Positions 1 through 10,243 of a stretch of 64,000 nt of DNA are shown one piece after another. Source of the DNA: Rhizobium sp. BK376 (GTDB taxonomy: Bacteria > Pseudomonadota > Alphaproteobacteria > Rhizobiales > Rhizobiaceae); NCBI RefSeq assembly GCF_004341625.1, contig NZ_SLZG01000001.1, forward strand, positions 62,001 to 126,000. The letters run 5' to 3'. The stretch's first letter is position 1; each line of letters opens with the position of its first letter. The translations under genes and the position numbers were made by a program. The notes under the pieces are model-generated. The model was not told where the DNA came from and searched no databases. It saw nothing but the letters and a program-made list of their open reading frames with translations.

Positions 1-2448
1 GTTGCTGCCCTGGTTCGGCAGCAGGCGCGGATCCTCGGTCTCGCCAACCGGCGTAGAAGCTACCGGCGCATCATCGCCACCGTCGCTGTCATCCGGCGAC
101 ACTTCAGGGACAAGCGTCTTCTGAACGACGTCGACCGGCTGTTCGTTGGACGATACCAATTCCTTCTGTTTCGGAGCGGGAGCGGCATCACCGGTCACGC
201 GGTCATAGACCGCCTTATCCTGATTCGGCACGACCTTACCGCCCGGATTCTCCGGAACGACCTTGACCGGATCCTTGTCAGCCGTGATCACGCGCGGCTC
301 GCCCGAGGCGATAATGGGCGAACCATGGGAGACCCATTTGTAGGCACCATAGGCGCCAGTGCCGACAACGATGACGGCAACAGCAGCAACCGCCAATCCA
401 CGCATTGACCGCGCCCGCCGGCGATCCGCCGTAATGCTGGAAGCCTCAAACGTCATCCGCGCGACATTTTCCGGCGCGTGTGAGGCCTCGCGAACGCTGC
501 GCCGGAAATCTTCCTCCAGCGCACGCTCGAATTCGTCGAGTTCATCGACGGGTTTCTTGACCTCTGCGGCCTTGGTAGACGTCACCCTTGCCCAGCTTGC
601 CGCTGCAGCCTCGACAGCGGAATTAGCGGGCTCCGGCGCAGTCTCCTTTGCGGGAGTGTTGAACAGGCTCGCCATCTCCGCATCGATGTCGAAATCGTAT
701 TCCGGAGGCATAGCGACCGGCTCTTCCTTCTCCACCGGAGGCAGAGTGGGAACATGCATCCCTTCGAAGGTTTCGATGCGTTCGTCCGTATCTGAAATCT
801 CGGACGGATCGAAGGGCAACATCTGCTCTGCATCGACAGTCGGCTGCGGTGCGCGTTCTACAGCGACCGGAGCAACTGGCACCGAAGCGACGACGGGTGC
901 CGGCGCCTGCAGAATGGGAGCGAATGCCGGACGTGCTGCCAGCTCCGGGCGTGGCACGGGGACTGCCCGAGGAGTGGGAGGCGGCGAAACCGGGACCGCA
1001 GACGTCGGCCCGCGAGTCTCGGTCTGCACAGCTCTTTCGGCAACGACCGGTCGCGGCGCAACGGCGACGGGTGCAACAACCGGCGCGGCTTGAGGGGCCG
1101 GCTGCTGAGGCGCGGTTTCACGCGTATTCGATTCGGTGAAATCGAAATCCGCCAGTTCAAGCTCGATACCTTCGAGGTCAAAATCGAACTCGTGATCCGC
1201 AAACGGATCATCGATATCCAGTTCAGGCGCCTTGGCTTCCGTCGCCTTGGGCTCTTCCCGTGGCTCCGGGCGAGCGACCGCGACTGACGCAGGCGCGACA
1301 GCCATGGGGGTCGGCGCGATAACCGGCGCTGGGGCAACGACGGCTGCCTGCTTCGGCTGAAGCTCGAGTTCTGTGGAAACGGCACGCTGGGGAACAGGAT
1401 AGCGCGAAACATCGTCGAGCAGGTCATCGATATCGAGCGAAGGGGATGTTTCGGCATAGGCTGGTTCGGTCAGCGCAGCATCCGAGGGTACATCGCCGTC
1501 TCTCGCTGCGGCAGCCAGATCGAAGCCCGAAGCAGCGGGTTCCAATTCCGGGAATGCTTCGAAAGCCGGCTCAGCATCCGCGCTCCGACTGTCGGACGGA
1601 AACTCATGCCGATCCTGCTCGGCGGGAAAGCCAAGCTCGGGAGCCAGAGACACGTCAGCCTCGGCAAACGGGGCATCCGCCACTTCCACTACCGGAGCGA
1701 CGGGCATTGCAGCAGCGACCGGCTCCTCGACCGGGGGCTCTACAACCTCCGGCGCCGTATCCTGGCGACGCGGTGCGTTGAAATTGGCAAGCGGCAGGCG
1801 AATGCTTGCTGCAGCCCATTGCGGCACACGGGCAACCGGAGCCTCGGGCTTCGCCGACGATTCTGCGATCGACAGTTCCAGCTCGTCAGCGAGATCGCGC
1901 GCTTCTTCTACCGCCGGTGCGGCAGGTTCGTATGCCTGCGGCGCTACGTATGCCTGCGGCGCGACGGGTGCTGCAGCGACCGGTTCATATTGGGGCAGCT
2001 CGAATTCGGCCGCATGCAGATCTTCGGCTTCGACCGGATGAACCTCTTCCTGAGGCCAGCCTGCATCGCCGGTTTCGTAGGCGTCCACCAACGCTTCCGG
2101 CTCGGGCTGCAGCTCCGAGAACTCCGGTTCGGTCCTCCGATGGTCCGCATGCGGATCATTGCTGTTGCCAGGCTGTGAATAGACGGCCTCGCCGTGGAAC
2201 GGCTCGTCCTCGAGCGACAAGGGAATATCGTCTACTGGGCTAAGGCGCGGTGCGTCGTAGCGTTCGAATTCGCGCAGGAGCTCGTCTTCGAGATCGAAGG
2301 CGGGCTCATGGCGTCTCGTTACGGGAGCTGTCGTGGCGGCTGACCGTGGTTCGAAACCAACAATGCGTGCGAGTTCTGCAAGCGGATCATCATCCGCAAA
2401 GAACTCTTCCTTTTCGCTTGCGCGATACGCCAACTGTTTTTCCGCCAT
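1..2448 (-). CDS. SPOR-type envelope protein, C-terminus cut by window edge
   Basis: The gene runs off the left edge, so only the first 816 residues are visible. It begins with a very long acidic, Ala/Pro/Glu-rich cytoplasmic region with near-repeats such as APQAYVAPQAYEP. One predicted membrane helix follows at about residues 684-704 (core VAAVAVIVVGTGAYGAY), then the start of a periplasmic linker. This layout, directly downstream of argS, is that of the large SPOR-domain, peptidoglycan-binding proteins of Rhizobiales. The SPOR domain itself would lie outside the window and is inferred. The ATG at 2448 lies 63 bases after the argS stop, so dgt-argS and this gene probably form one operon. Confidence 0.7.
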   Translation of the reverse strand, partial: MAEKQLAYRASEKEEFFADDDPLAELARIVGFEPRSAATTAPVTRRHEPAFDLEDELLREFERYDAPRLSPVDDIPLSLEDEPFHGEAVYSQPGNSNDPHADHRRTEPEFSELQPEPEALVDAYETGDAGWPQEEVHPVEAEDLHAAEFELPQYEPVAAAPVAPQAYVAPQAYEPAAPAVEEARDLADELELSIAESSAKPEAPVARVPQWAAASIRLPLANFNAPRRQDTAPEVVEPPVEEPVAAAMPVAPVVEVADAPFAEADVSLAPELGFPAEQDRHEFPSDSRSADAEPAFEAFPELEPAASGFDLAAAARDGDVPSDAALTEPAYAETSPSLDIDDLLDDVSRYPVPQRAVSTELELQPKQAAVVAPAPVIAPTPMAVAPASVAVARPEPREEPKATEAKAPELDIDDPFADHEFDFDLEGIELELADFDFTESNTRETAPQQPAPQAAPVVAPVAVAPRPVVAERAVQTETRGPTSAVPVSPPPTPRAVPVPRPELAARPAFAPILQAPAPVVASVPVAPVAVERAPQPTVDAEQMLPFDPSEISDTDERIETFEGMHVPTLPPVEKEEPVAMPPEYDFDIDAEMASLFNTPAKETAPEPANSAVEAAAASWARVTSTKAAEVKKPVDELDEFERALEEDFRRSVREASHAPENVARMTFEASSITADRRRARSMRGLAVAAVAVIVVGTGAYGAYKWVSHGSPIIASGEPRVITADKDPVKVVPENPGGKVVPNQDKAVYDRVTGDAAPAPKQKELVSSNEQPVDVVQKTLVPEVSPDDSDGGDDAPVASTPVGETEDPRLLPNQGSN

Positions 2449-2511
2449 TACCCAATCCACTCGCAATTGCAACAGGCTACATGCCAGCGCATTGTGGGTA
2501 AATGGTGACGT

Positions 2512-4272
2512 TTATCGCATCTCAGCCGGGGCTTCGGTCCCGGTTATACCAAGACCTGACTTCAAAACCGACGCGACGGCGTACACCAGCCCAAGTCTGG
2601 CAATGCTCAATTCTCGGTTTTTATCATTAACAAATCGTAATTCCGGTAAATCTTTACCTTTGTTCCAGTGTCCGTGGAAGGAACCGGCCAAGTCATACAG
2701 ATAAAAAGCAATGCGATGCGGCTCTTGCGATTGGGCTGCAGCTTCTATGACTCGCGGGAATTCTGCAAGCTTCGCGACAAGCTGCAATTCGGCCGGATCG
2801 GAGATCGCGCCGGCAATGGCTTTCGACAGATCTGCCGGCCCGACGTCGAGGTCCGGAAATGCCTCTTTTGCCTGTCTAAACACGGACATGCAGCGGGCGT
2901 GCGCATATTGCACGTAGAAGACCGGATTGTCCTTGGACTGCTCGGTGACCTTCGCGAAATCGAAATCCAGCGGCTCGGAATTCTTGCGATAGAGCATCAT
3001 GAAACGGACGGGATCGCGGCCGACTTCATCGACCACGTCACGCAGCGTAACGAAGTCGCCGGAGCGCTTCGACATTTTCACCGGCTCGCCGTTCCGGAAC
3101 AGCTTGACGAGTTGGCAAAGCAGGACCGTCAGCTTCGACTGACCGTCCGAAACGGCGCGCGCCACAGCTTCAAGACGCTTCACATAGCCTCCGTGATCGG
3201 CGCCGAGCACGTAGATCATCTCGCTGAAGCCGCGGTCGTACTTGTTCTTGAAATAGGCAACGTCGGCGGCGAAGTACGTATAGGAGCCATCCGACTTGAT
3301 CAGCGGCCGGTCGATGTCGTCGCCGACCTCCGTCGAACGGAACAACGTCTGTTCGCGATCTTCCCAATCCTCCGGCAATTGTCCCTTCGGCGGCGGCAGC
3401 GCCCCCTTGTAGACATATCCCTTGAAGGTCAGATCGTTGATGGCTGTTCTGATGGATGCTGCGCCATTGGCATGCAGCGTCCGCTCGGAAAAGAACACGT
3501 CGTGGCGAACGTTCAGCGCCGCCAGATCTTCGCGGATCATCGCCATCATCGCATCGATGGCCCGTTCTTTCACGATGGGCATCCACTGCTCTTCCGGCAT
3601 GCCGCGCAACTTCGTGCCGAACTCCTCCACCAGCGCCTTGCCGACGGGAACAAGGTAATCGCCCGGATAAAGGCCGGAAGGGATTTCTCCCACCTGTTCG
3701 CCGAGCGCCTCGCGATAACGAATGAAGACGGAACGGGCCAGCACATCGATCTGCGAGCCGGCGTCGTTGATGTAATATTCCTTGGTGACGTCATAGCCGG
3801 CAAAGCCGAGCAGGTTTGCAAGCGCATCACCGACCACGGCGCCGCGGCAATGGCCGACATGCATCGGTCCCGTCGGATTGGCGGAGACGTATTCGACATT
3901 CACCTTGTGACCGGCGCCGACCTTGGAGCGACCAAAGGTTTCGCCTTCGTTGATCATGGTGGCAAGCAGGCCCTGCCAGTAACGGACGGACAGACGGATG
4001 TTGATGAAACCCGGCCCGGCCACCGAGACGTCGGCGATGTCGGCATCTTCCTTCAGCTTGGCGCTGATGATGTCGGCAAGGGCGCGCGGATTGGTTCCGA
4101 CCGCCTTGGACAACACCATGGCGGCATTTGTTGCAACATCGCCATGGCTGGGGTCGCGTGGCGGCTCGACAGCGATGCGGCCGAAATCGAGCTCGGATCG
4201 CTTTTCCTTGACGATATCAATCTGTTCAAGGGCGTTCTTAATTCTGGCTTCGAAGTCGGTAAAGAGGTTCAT
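2512..4272 (-). CDS. argS: Arginyl-tRNA synthetase
   Basis: Class I aminoacyl-tRNA synthetase that charges tRNA-Arg in the cytoplasm. The 586 residues carry the HIGH-type signature as HVGH at residues 138-141 (context [14 protein letters not shown]) and a KMSKS-type loop, KMSKRSGDF, near residue 398. The C-terminal DALR anticodon-binding region includes [18 protein letters not shown]. The frame is open upstream to 4377, but the start [11 protein letters not shown] at 4272 gives the usual family length and leaves 52 bases to the dgt stop. A dgt-argS-SPOR gene order is common in Rhizobiales. Nothing unusual is seen. Confidence 0.97.
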   Translation of the reverse strand: MNLFTDFEARIKNALEQIDIVKEKRSELDFGRIAVEPPRDPSHGDVATNAAMVLSKAVGTNPRALADIISAKLKEDADIADVSVAGPGFINIRLSVRYWQGLLATMINEGETFGRSKVGAGHKVNVEYVSANPTGPMHVGHCRGAVVGDALANLLGFAGYDVTKEYYINDAGSQIDVLARSVFIRYREALGEQVGEIPSGLYPGDYLVPVGKALVEEFGTKLRGMPEEQWMPIVKERAIDAMMAMIREDLAALNVRHDVFFSERTLHANGAASIRTAINDLTFKGYVYKGALPPPKGQLPEDWEDREQTLFRSTEVGDDIDRPLIKSDGSYTYFAADVAYFKNKYDRGFSEMIYVLGADHGGYVKRLEAVARAVSDGQSKLTVLLCQLVKLFRNGEPVKMSKRSGDFVTLRDVVDEVGRDPVRFMMLYRKNSEPLDFDFAKVTEQSKDNPVFYVQYAHARCMSVFRQAKEAFPDLDVGPADLSKAIAGAISDPAELQLVAKLAEFPRVIEAAAQSQEPHRIAFYLYDLAGSFHGHWNKGKDLPELRFVNDKNRELSIARLGLVYAVASVLKSGLGITGTEAPAEMR

Positions 4273-4324
4273 CGTTGTTTCCATGCAAAGGCTGTGCCGA
4301 GCAACGTCGTCCGGCGACCGCTGC

Positions 4325-5542
4325 CTATCGCAAATCCGGAGTCTGGTCAAACAAGCGCCTGTGGGCACTGATGGCATAAGTATCGGTCATGCCCGCAAGA
4401 TAGTCGCCAACGTGGCGGGCTTTGGCTGCATCGGCGAGGCCGGCGATATGATCGACCCAGTAGTGGCTCTGCATCTCACGCGGGTCATTCATGTAGGCCT
4501 GAAACAGGTCGGTGACGATCTGGGCAGCGCCTGCGCGTATGCGCATAATATCAGGATGACGGTAGATGCGCTTGAACAACATCTGCTTGATCAGCTTGTC
4601 CGTCTCGGCCATGGCCGGCGAAAAGGCGGCGACGACTCGGTCCGCGCTGCGGATCCCCTGCACATTCTGAGGCCGGATCTCGGCCAAAGCGGCCTGGGAG
4701 ACTGAAATCACGTCCTCGACCATCCGCGTGATCTGGCGGCGCATGATCTCGTGGGTGAAGCGGCTGGCCTCCAGATTGGGATAACGATCCCTCACCTCGG
4801 CCATCAGCCCTGCCAGAAACGGAATATCCTCAAGCATATCGAAATCGAGATAGCCGGAACGAAGACCGTCATCGATATCGTGGGTGTTGTAGGCGATATC
4901 GTCGGCGATAGCGGCAACCTGCGCCTCGAGGCTGGCATAGGTCGAGATCTCGAGATCGTGGATTTCGCAATAATCGAGGATGGGTTGCGGCACCGGCCCG
5001 CGTGTCCCCTTCCCATCGGCCGTCAACAGCGGCCCATTATGCTTGACCAAGCCTTCCAGCGTCTCCCAGGTCAGGTTCAAGCCGTCGAATTCGGCATAGC
5101 GCCGTTCCAGCTTGGTGACGATGCGCAGCGACTGGGCATTGTGGTCGAAACCGCCATAGGGTTTCAGCACGTCGTGCAGCGCATCCTCGCCGGTATGACC
5201 GAAAGGCGTGTGGCCGAAGTCGTGCACCAGCGCCACGCCCTCGGCAAGATCCTCGTCGAGCTTGAGCGCGCGGGCGAGTGCGCGGGCGACCTGCGCCACC
5301 TCGATCGTATGCGTAAGGCGCGTGCGATAATGATCGCCGTCTTGGGCAATGAAGACCTGGGTCTTGTGCTTCAACCGGCGGAAGGCGGTCGTATGGACGA
5401 TGCGGTCGCGGTCGCGCTGGAAGTCGGAGCGCGTAGGACTGGATGATTCCGGATAGAGCCTTCCACGCGTTGTCCAGGGATCCGATGCGTAAACGGCCCT
5501 CTCGCCATACCCAAAACCCAATGCATGCCTGTCAATCGTCAT
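4325..5542 (-). CDS. dgt: dGTPase-like HD-domain triphosphohydrolase
   Basis: Deoxyguanosinetriphosphate triphosphohydrolase-like protein of 405 residues, the type that removes triphosphate from dNTPs. The HD metal site is visible: H78 in [10 protein letters not shown] and H107-D108 in [14 protein letters not shown], with the conserved [11 protein letters not shown] stretch before it. The length suits the short alphaproteobacterial dGTPase-like subfamily rather than the 505-residue E. coli Dgt, so the exact substrate is inferred. It is the first gene of the minus-strand set with argS and is transcribed divergently from the Fe-S carrier gene at 5754. Confidence 0.92.
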   Translation of the reverse strand: MTIDRHALGFGYGERAVYASDPWTTRGRLYPESSSPTRSDFQRDRDRIVHTTAFRRLKHKTQVFIAQDGDHYRTRLTHTIEVAQVARALARALKLDEDLAEGVALVHDFGHTPFGHTGEDALHDVLKPYGGFDHNAQSLRIVTKLERRYAEFDGLNLTWETLEGLVKHNGPLLTADGKGTRGPVPQPILDYCEIHDLEISTYASLEAQVAAIADDIAYNTHDIDDGLRSGYLDFDMLEDIPFLAGLMAEVRDRYPNLEASRFTHEIMRRQITRMVEDVISVSQAALAEIRPQNVQGIRSADRVVAAFSPAMAETDKLIKQMLFKRIYRHPDIMRIRAGAAQIVTDLFQAYMNDPREMQSHYWVDHIAGLADAAKARHVGDYLAGMTDTYAISAHRRLFDQTPDLR

Positions 5543-5753
5543 TCTTCATACCACACTGGCAACGCCCATTGACGTCGCTTCTCAGCCTTCATACCTATAG
5601 TCATGAAAAACAGCAAAGCGGCCATGCCTTTCGGCATAAACTGTTCGCTGTCGCCTTCTGTCGGTTCATGATAAAGGCACTGAATATCAGTCGTTTGAAA
5701 CGCAACGACAAATATTGGTTCTCTCCGGATCTTGACCCCGGCAGGAGGAAAGC

Positions 5754-6086
5754 ATGACAGATACGAATGTAACCCTTTCAGATGCAGCGGCAAAGCGAAT
5801 CGCGGCAATCGTCGGTGCAGAAGCCGGCAAGAGCGCCCTGCGCGTCGCAGTCGAAGGTGGAGGCTGTTCCGGCTTCTCCTATAAGTTCGATCTCGCGGAA
5901 GGGCCGCAGGACGACGATATCGTCGTCGAGAAAGGCAACGCGACTGTCCTGATCGACAAGCTGTCGCTGATCTATATGGCTGGCTCCGAGATCGACTTCG
6001 TCGACAACCTTCTTGGCCAATCGTTTCAGATCAAGAATCCGAACGCCGTCGCAAGCTGCGGCTGCGGAACGAGTTTCTCCATTTAA
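5754..6086 (+). CDS. erpA: A-type iron-sulfur cluster carrier (HesB/IscA/ErpA family)
   Basis: Small protein of 110 residues that carries or delivers Fe-S clusters to apoproteins. The three cluster ligands are present: C38 in GGGCSGFSYKF and C102 and C104 in the terminal SCGCGTSFSI, the Cys-X63-Cys-X-Cys pattern of A-type carriers. A strong ribosome binding site, AGGAGGAAAGC, directly precedes the ATG. The gene is divergent from dgt and stands alone, away from any suf or isc cluster in view, which favours the ErpA-like housekeeping group. The choice between ErpA, IscA and SufA cannot be settled from sequence alone. Confidence 0.9.
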   Translation: MTDTNVTLSDAAAKRIAAIVGAEAGKSALRVAVEGGGCSGFSYKFDLAEGPQDDDIVVEKGNATVLIDKLSLIYMAGSEIDFVDNLLGQSFQIKNPNAVASCGCGTSFSI

Positions 6087-6238
6087 CACCATCCTTGCGC
6101 ATGGATCGAAACGGCCGGACATCGATATGTCCGGCCGTTTTGTCATGACCTATGGAAAGGTGGAGCTTACGCCAGAAAGCGGATAGCCTTGTCGTTTCCA
6201 TGTGGCTAAAAGGAAAGGCGAATGAGGGAAATTCGTCC

Positions 6239-7030
6239 ATGAAGATCGCTACCTGGAACATCAACGGCGTCAAGGCTCGCATTGAAAACCTTTGCCAGTG
6301 GCTCAAGGATTCCGATCCGGATGTCGTCTGCCTGCAGGAAATCAAGACGGTCGACGAAGGCTTTCCGCGGCTGGAGATCGAAGCGCTCGGCTATCACGTC
6401 GAAACGCATGGCCAGAAGGGCTTCAATGGCGTAGCGATCCTCTCAAAAGCCAAGCCCGACGAGGTCAATCGCGGTCTGCCCGGTGACGACGCGGACGAGC
6501 AGGCTCGCTTCATAGAGGCTGTTTTCTCGGTTCCGGGGAACCGTGCTCTCCGAGTCTGCTGTCTCTATCTGCCGAACGGCAATCCGGTCGATACGGAAAA
6601 ATACCCCTATAAGCTTGGCTGGATGGAGCGGCTCCGGACATTCGCGGCCAGTCGCCTTGCCTTGGAGGAACCGCTGATCCTGGCTGGCGACTACAATGTC
6701 ATCCCGGAGCCGCATGACTGCTTCGACCCCAAGGTCTGGGCGAACGATGCGCTGTTTCTGCCGCAAACGCGTCAGTCATTCCGTCGGCTGGAGAATCTGG
6801 GTTTCATCGACGCCATCCGCGCGACGACGGATGCCGTGCAGCTCTATTCATTCTGGGATTATCAGGCCGGCGCCTGGCCGAAGAACAACGGCATCCGCAT
6901 CGATCACCTGATGCTGTCACCGGAAGCTGCCGATCGCATGACGAGCGCTGCGATCGAGAAGCATGTCCGCGCATGGGAAAAGCCGTCCGACCACGTGCCT
7001 GTCATCGCGCATTTCGATTTCGCGGCCTGA
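6239..7030 (+). CDS. xthA: Exodeoxyribonuclease III (AP endonuclease)
   Basis: Exonuclease III-family enzyme of 263 residues, acting in base-excision repair at abasic sites and as a 3'-5' exonuclease. Motifs in order: MKIATWNINGVKARIENL at the N-terminus, catalytic-metal LQEIKT, GDYNVIPEPHD, WDYQAGAWPKNNGIRIDHL and the C-terminal SDHVPVIA. The frame is open from 6152, but the ATG at 6239 gives the canonical start. It converges with exoR, with only 16 bases between the two stop codons, a neighbourhood I recall as conserved in related rhizobia. Confidence 0.95.
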   Translation: MKIATWNINGVKARIENLCQWLKDSDPDVVCLQEIKTVDEGFPRLEIEALGYHVETHGQKGFNGVAILSKAKPDEVNRGLPGDDADEQARFIEAVFSVPGNRALRVCCLYLPNGNPVDTEKYPYKLGWMERLRTFAASRLALEEPLILAGDYNVIPEPHDCFDPKVWANDALFLPQTRQSFRRLENLGFIDAIRATTDAVQLYSFWDYQAGAWPKNNGIRIDHLMLSPEAADRMTSAAIEKHVRAWEKPSDHVPVIAHFDFAA

Positions 7031-7046
7031 AGCCGAAGGGCCTGAC

Positions 7047-7850
7047 TTATTCGTTGCCGGCGACATCAAGCTGATGCGCCATGGACACCGCCACGCGGCG
7101 GTCGTTTTCGCTTGCCAGCGAGAAGGCCTGTTCCTGCAGGTCTTCCATCCACGGACAATCCTTTGACGCGCACTTGTCGAGCGCAGCTGTCATGAAAGCA
7201 AGACCGCGTATCGACTGACCTTCCTGGAAGAGAATGTTGCCGAAGACCGACATTGCGCCGGGATGGCCGCTCTTGCGCGCCTGGTTCAGCCATTTCTTTG
7301 CCTGCAAGACATTGGGTGCGCCGCCCTCGCCTGCGAGCATCATCTGCGCAAGCTGGAACTGAGCCTCCGCAACGCCGAAGGTGGAAGCAACCTGGAAGTA
7401 GAGCTGCCGCGCCTGGTTCAGGTCAATCTTGACCGGGCTGCCGGGGATGCCGTGCTTGTAGTAGTTCGCAAGCGCCAGGAGGGCGTTAATAAAAAAGCCG
7501 GTATCCTCCGATCCCGGCTCGACGCCCTGCTGTGCGATTTCGCTATAGATCTTGAAAGCCTCGAAATCATTCTGCGCGACGCCGTCGCCATCAGCGTACA
7601 TGTTTGCAAGCGCCCACCGAGAGCCGGTATGGCCCTTCTCCGCCGCATATTTGTAGGCCTCCACGGCCTCTTCCTTCTGGCCGTTCTTGTAGGCCTTGAA
7701 GCCGAATTTGAAGAGATCGAAAGGCCCGGATTCCTTGGTGACGCCGGCATTGATGTCGAATGCTTTTGCGGGTCCGGCCACAGCCGCCCCGACGGCAATG
7801 GACATGCCCAAAAGCATAAATCTGACAGATATGAACTCGAACCTAAACAT
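7047..7850 (-). CDS. exoR: ExoR, periplasmic Sel1-repeat regulator of ExoS/ChvI
   Basis: Periplasmic protein of 267 residues with a signal peptide (FMLLGMSIAVGAAVAGPAKA) followed by Sel1-like repeats such as AVEAYKYAAEKGHTGSRWAL and AQFQLAQMMLAGEGG. From memory it closely matches Sinorhizobium meliloti ExoR, which binds and inhibits the ExoS sensor kinase and so controls succinoglycan, motility and acid or host responses; proteolysis of ExoR releases the kinase. The start chosen is MFRFEFISVRF at 7850; an in-frame ATG at 7880 would add ten non-hydrophobic residues ahead of the signal peptide. The gene has a long upstream region and converges with xthA. The exoS/chvI genes are not in the window. 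Confidence 0.88.
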   Translation of the reverse strand: MFRFEFISVRFMLLGMSIAVGAAVAGPAKAFDINAGVTKESGPFDLFKFGFKAYKNGQKEEAVEAYKYAAEKGHTGSRWALANMYADGDGVAQNDFEAFKIYSEIAQQGVEPGSEDTGFFINALLALANYYKHGIPGSPVKIDLNQARQLYFQVASTFGVAEAQFQLAQMMLAGEGGAPNVLQAKKWLNQARKSGHPGAMSVFGNILFQEGQSIRGLAFMTAALDKCASKDCPWMEDLQEQAFSLASENDRRVAVSMAHQLDVAGNE

Positions 7851-8547
7851 AACAGTCGATTTCTTTCGCTCCATCCGCATCTGCCCCAGTGCGCCCTACT
7901 GCACCGGTGGACATCCGGACGTATTCTCCAGAGGCGCGCAAACCAGCTAAGGCTCCGTTCAAGGAAGCTCTCGCGGTGCGACCGGCCCATGTCTCCATGA
8001 GAGACGAATTGACTTGCACCCCCACCCGCGCTGCAGAAAAGCCGGCTGCAGAGTGTGCATTTCCTGTCGTTCCTGCGGCGTCGACTTCATGTCGCCCGCC
8101 ACATTTTTCAGCATATCGTGAAATTGTGGCTAAACCTGCGTATGCCCTGCTGGGACGGACTTCCAGCACCGGCAAAGCACGTCCAACCATTTTCAGAAGA
8201 AGCGACCGAAAAGCCGTATGGCAACAGTTTTTTGCCTGTTCGGAACCAGATTCCCGCATCATCGAAGCAACGCTGGCTTCGATCGCGAAATGGTATTTTT
8301 GTTCCGGTAAAAACTGACCCATTTGACTTTTACGCACTTTCCGATGGCTCGCCCCAAGCCCGCTAATATCGCTGCGCCCTCTTTGTGGCGGGAAATGGAC
8401 AAATCTGGCGCCGGATAAGCCCCTGCAAACTGTTGGGAATAAGTGTTGCTGAATCGTCACAAGTGTCTGATGGCGCGCAGGATGAGCGGCGGCAACGGAG
8501 CCCGATAGCAAGGCTCCGCACGCGGCCGGAAGCAGACAATTATGGGA
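7851..8547. other. Intergenic region upstream of exoR
   Basis: About 700 bases between the FadL-type gene and exoR, both on the minus strand. Open frames on both strands exist here (for example 7889-8317 on plus) but their translations are low-complexity, Ala/Arg-rich and without a recognisable domain or convincing ribosome binding site. I see no tRNA, strong terminator or repeat. A long leader for exoR is the likeliest role. Confidence 0.5.
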
Positions 8548-9822
8548 TCAGAACGTTACCTTCATCGAGGTGGAGAGCGCCCCGACGAAATCATTACCGT
8601 AGCTATACGTTACGTCATTACCGTAGGTCACGCCGTTGGAGACGACGGTTCCGGAATGGCCGCTGGTCAGGAGGCCGACTGCACCGGCAAACCTGAACTC
8701 GACATGCTCGGTAGGTTTGTAAGAGACGCCGGCGCCGAGCGTCCAGGTGTCCGAGGCAATACCGTAATCCATCGCGGCGGTACCGCGGTCCCATGTCAGG
8801 CTGACGGCACCGCTCCACTTGTCATTGAACTGATGGCCGACACCGCCCGTGATCGTCCAGCCATCACGATAGAGCAGATCAAGCGACGTAATCTTTGCGG
8901 CGCTGCCAGGCACGCAGGACACGATACCGCGCGTTGCCGTCGCGCAGAAGGGAACGCTCTGGAGAACGCTCCAATTAGTCCACTTGACGGAGCCGAAGGC
9001 CAGCCAGTCTGGCGCAATACCGCTCTGCAGCTTCAGTTCGAGAGAATCCGGTGCAGTTGCCTGGCCGTAAACCGGCGTAACGACACCGAAAGGGGCGCCG
9101 AGTACTGCCGGAACGCTCGTAAGATCGACTGTTCCGGAAAGACCGTCGTATTTGACCTGACTGTTATAGATCAGGCTGGCGCGGAAAGCATATTCCGGGA
9201 TCTCATAGGCGAGGCCGCCTCTCCAGCCCCATCCGTGATCCTGAACGTTGAGCGTTCCGGTATCGTCGGAGGGATTGAATATGCCGGGGCCGAGCGGCGT
9301 ACCGGCAGGCAGAACGACCTGTTCCTTGAAGCCCTCGACCTCCTGATAGAATCCACCGCCGATCAGGCGGATATCGCCTGGACCGGCATCGAATTTGTAA
9401 GAGCACGTCAACCCGTAATTATGCGTCTTGAGCTTCGTCTCGACATCGTAATTCGCGCCGGCCCAGTTCGTCCCCGGATTGGAATGTGCGCCGAACGGCT
9501 CGGAGTAATCCGCCAAGCAGTCGATATCGTCGGTAAGGCCGATTTTGACGCCGAAATAGGGAACGGCATAATTTTCGGTATCGCGAACCGAACTGGAGCG
9601 TCCGTTGAGGTCGCCATCAGCAGGGTTCACGTCGTGGGCGTTCTTCAGCCTGCGATCCGGCATGACATAGGTCACGCCTGCCTCGAAGGCATAGCGCGAT
9701 TTATCGAACAGGAGATCGATGTCGTAGCCACCGCGCTCAAGCCCGCCGGCAAAGGCCGTATTGGCGAACGCGGAACAGATGAGTAGCGTCAATACGCCAC
9801 TGGACGGTACGCGGTATCCCAT
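8548..9822 (-). CDS. FadL/TodX-type outer-membrane transport protein
   Basis: Outer-membrane beta-barrel protein of 424 residues of the OmpP1/FadL/TodX family, which passes long-chain fatty acids or other hydrophobic compounds. A signal peptide (VLTLLICSAFANTAFA, then GGLERGGYDIDLLFDK) is followed by alternating amphipathic strands. The chain ends in phenylalanine (STSMKVTF), the usual outer-membrane insertion signal. The segment LELKLQSGIAPDWLAFGSVK resembles the family's conserved C-terminal half. The ATG at 9822 has a GGGGGA ribosome binding site; a longer frame to 9882 lacks support. It stands alone between exoR and valS. The substrate is unknown. Confidence 0.8.
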   Translation of the reverse strand: MGYRVPSSGVLTLLICSAFANTAFAGGLERGGYDIDLLFDKSRYAFEAGVTYVMPDRRLKNAHDVNPADGDLNGRSSSVRDTENYAVPYFGVKIGLTDDIDCLADYSEPFGAHSNPGTNWAGANYDVETKLKTHNYGLTCSYKFDAGPGDIRLIGGGFYQEVEGFKEQVVLPAGTPLGPGIFNPSDDTGTLNVQDHGWGWRGGLAYEIPEYAFRASLIYNSQVKYDGLSGTVDLTSVPAVLGAPFGVVTPVYGQATAPDSLELKLQSGIAPDWLAFGSVKWTNWSVLQSVPFCATATRGIVSCVPGSAAKITSLDLLYRDGWTITGGVGHQFNDKWSGAVSLTWDRGTAAMDYGIASDTWTLGAGVSYKPTEHVEFRFAGAVGLLTSGHSGTVVSNGVTYGNDVTYSYGNDFVGALSTSMKVTF

Positions 9823-10188
9823 TTTTCCCCCACTCGAACTTTTGTTTGGGTCAGTGTTTAAGCCCGTAACCAGAATTGGCAATGTGACGGGACCCTTCGC
9901 CGAGTTGCGACATACTGACCGACTTGCGTAAAAAAATGATTTTCACGACTGGAAGTAAAAAAATTTAAACGTTTTTTGCTTCTCTAATACTCAAAACAGG
10001 CTCGGACTAGATTCTCATTCTCAGTTACGACCGTTCTGTAACAATCTGACAACACTTTTCTTTTTCAAATCGCCATACCTATTTAGGGGTAATCCCCTGA
10101 ACATGTGCCAGCCTGAAGCAATGCAGGGATGCATCTGCGCTGCGTGAGTTCTAGCGGGGCTATGGGTGCTTCTCTACCAGCCAGAATC
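9823..10188. other. AT-rich intergenic region with a G/C palindrome
   Basis: Untranslated region upstream of the FadL-type gene. It is AT-rich around 9925-10080, consistent with a promoter region, and contains a perfect 5-bp inverted repeat, AGGGG-TAAT-CCCCT, at 10085-10098 that could be an operator. No coding frame is convincing. Confidence 0.45.
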
Positions 10189-10223
10189 AAAAGGGCATGA
10201 AGCTTTCGCTCCATGCCCTTTTT
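10189..10223 (-). terminator. Rho-independent terminator of valS
   Basis: Inverted repeat with stem AAGGGCATG (10191-10199) and CATGCCCTT (10212-10220), flanked by A on one side and T on the other, so it can terminate on both strands. It lies just past the valS stop. Confidence 0.85.
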
Positions 10224-10243
10224 GAGGAAACTGCGCCGGGAGA

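Noticed and set aside
2668..4371. 567-codon open frame opposite argS
   Set aside because: Antisense shadow of a conserved synthetase; the translation is rich in His/Arg/Asp with no domain. Similar long shadows lie opposite valS, ilvA, cpdB and nrdJ.
7843..8511. 222-codon minus-strand frame overlapping the exoR start
   Set aside because: Overlaps exoR in another frame, low-complexity translation and no ribosome binding site.
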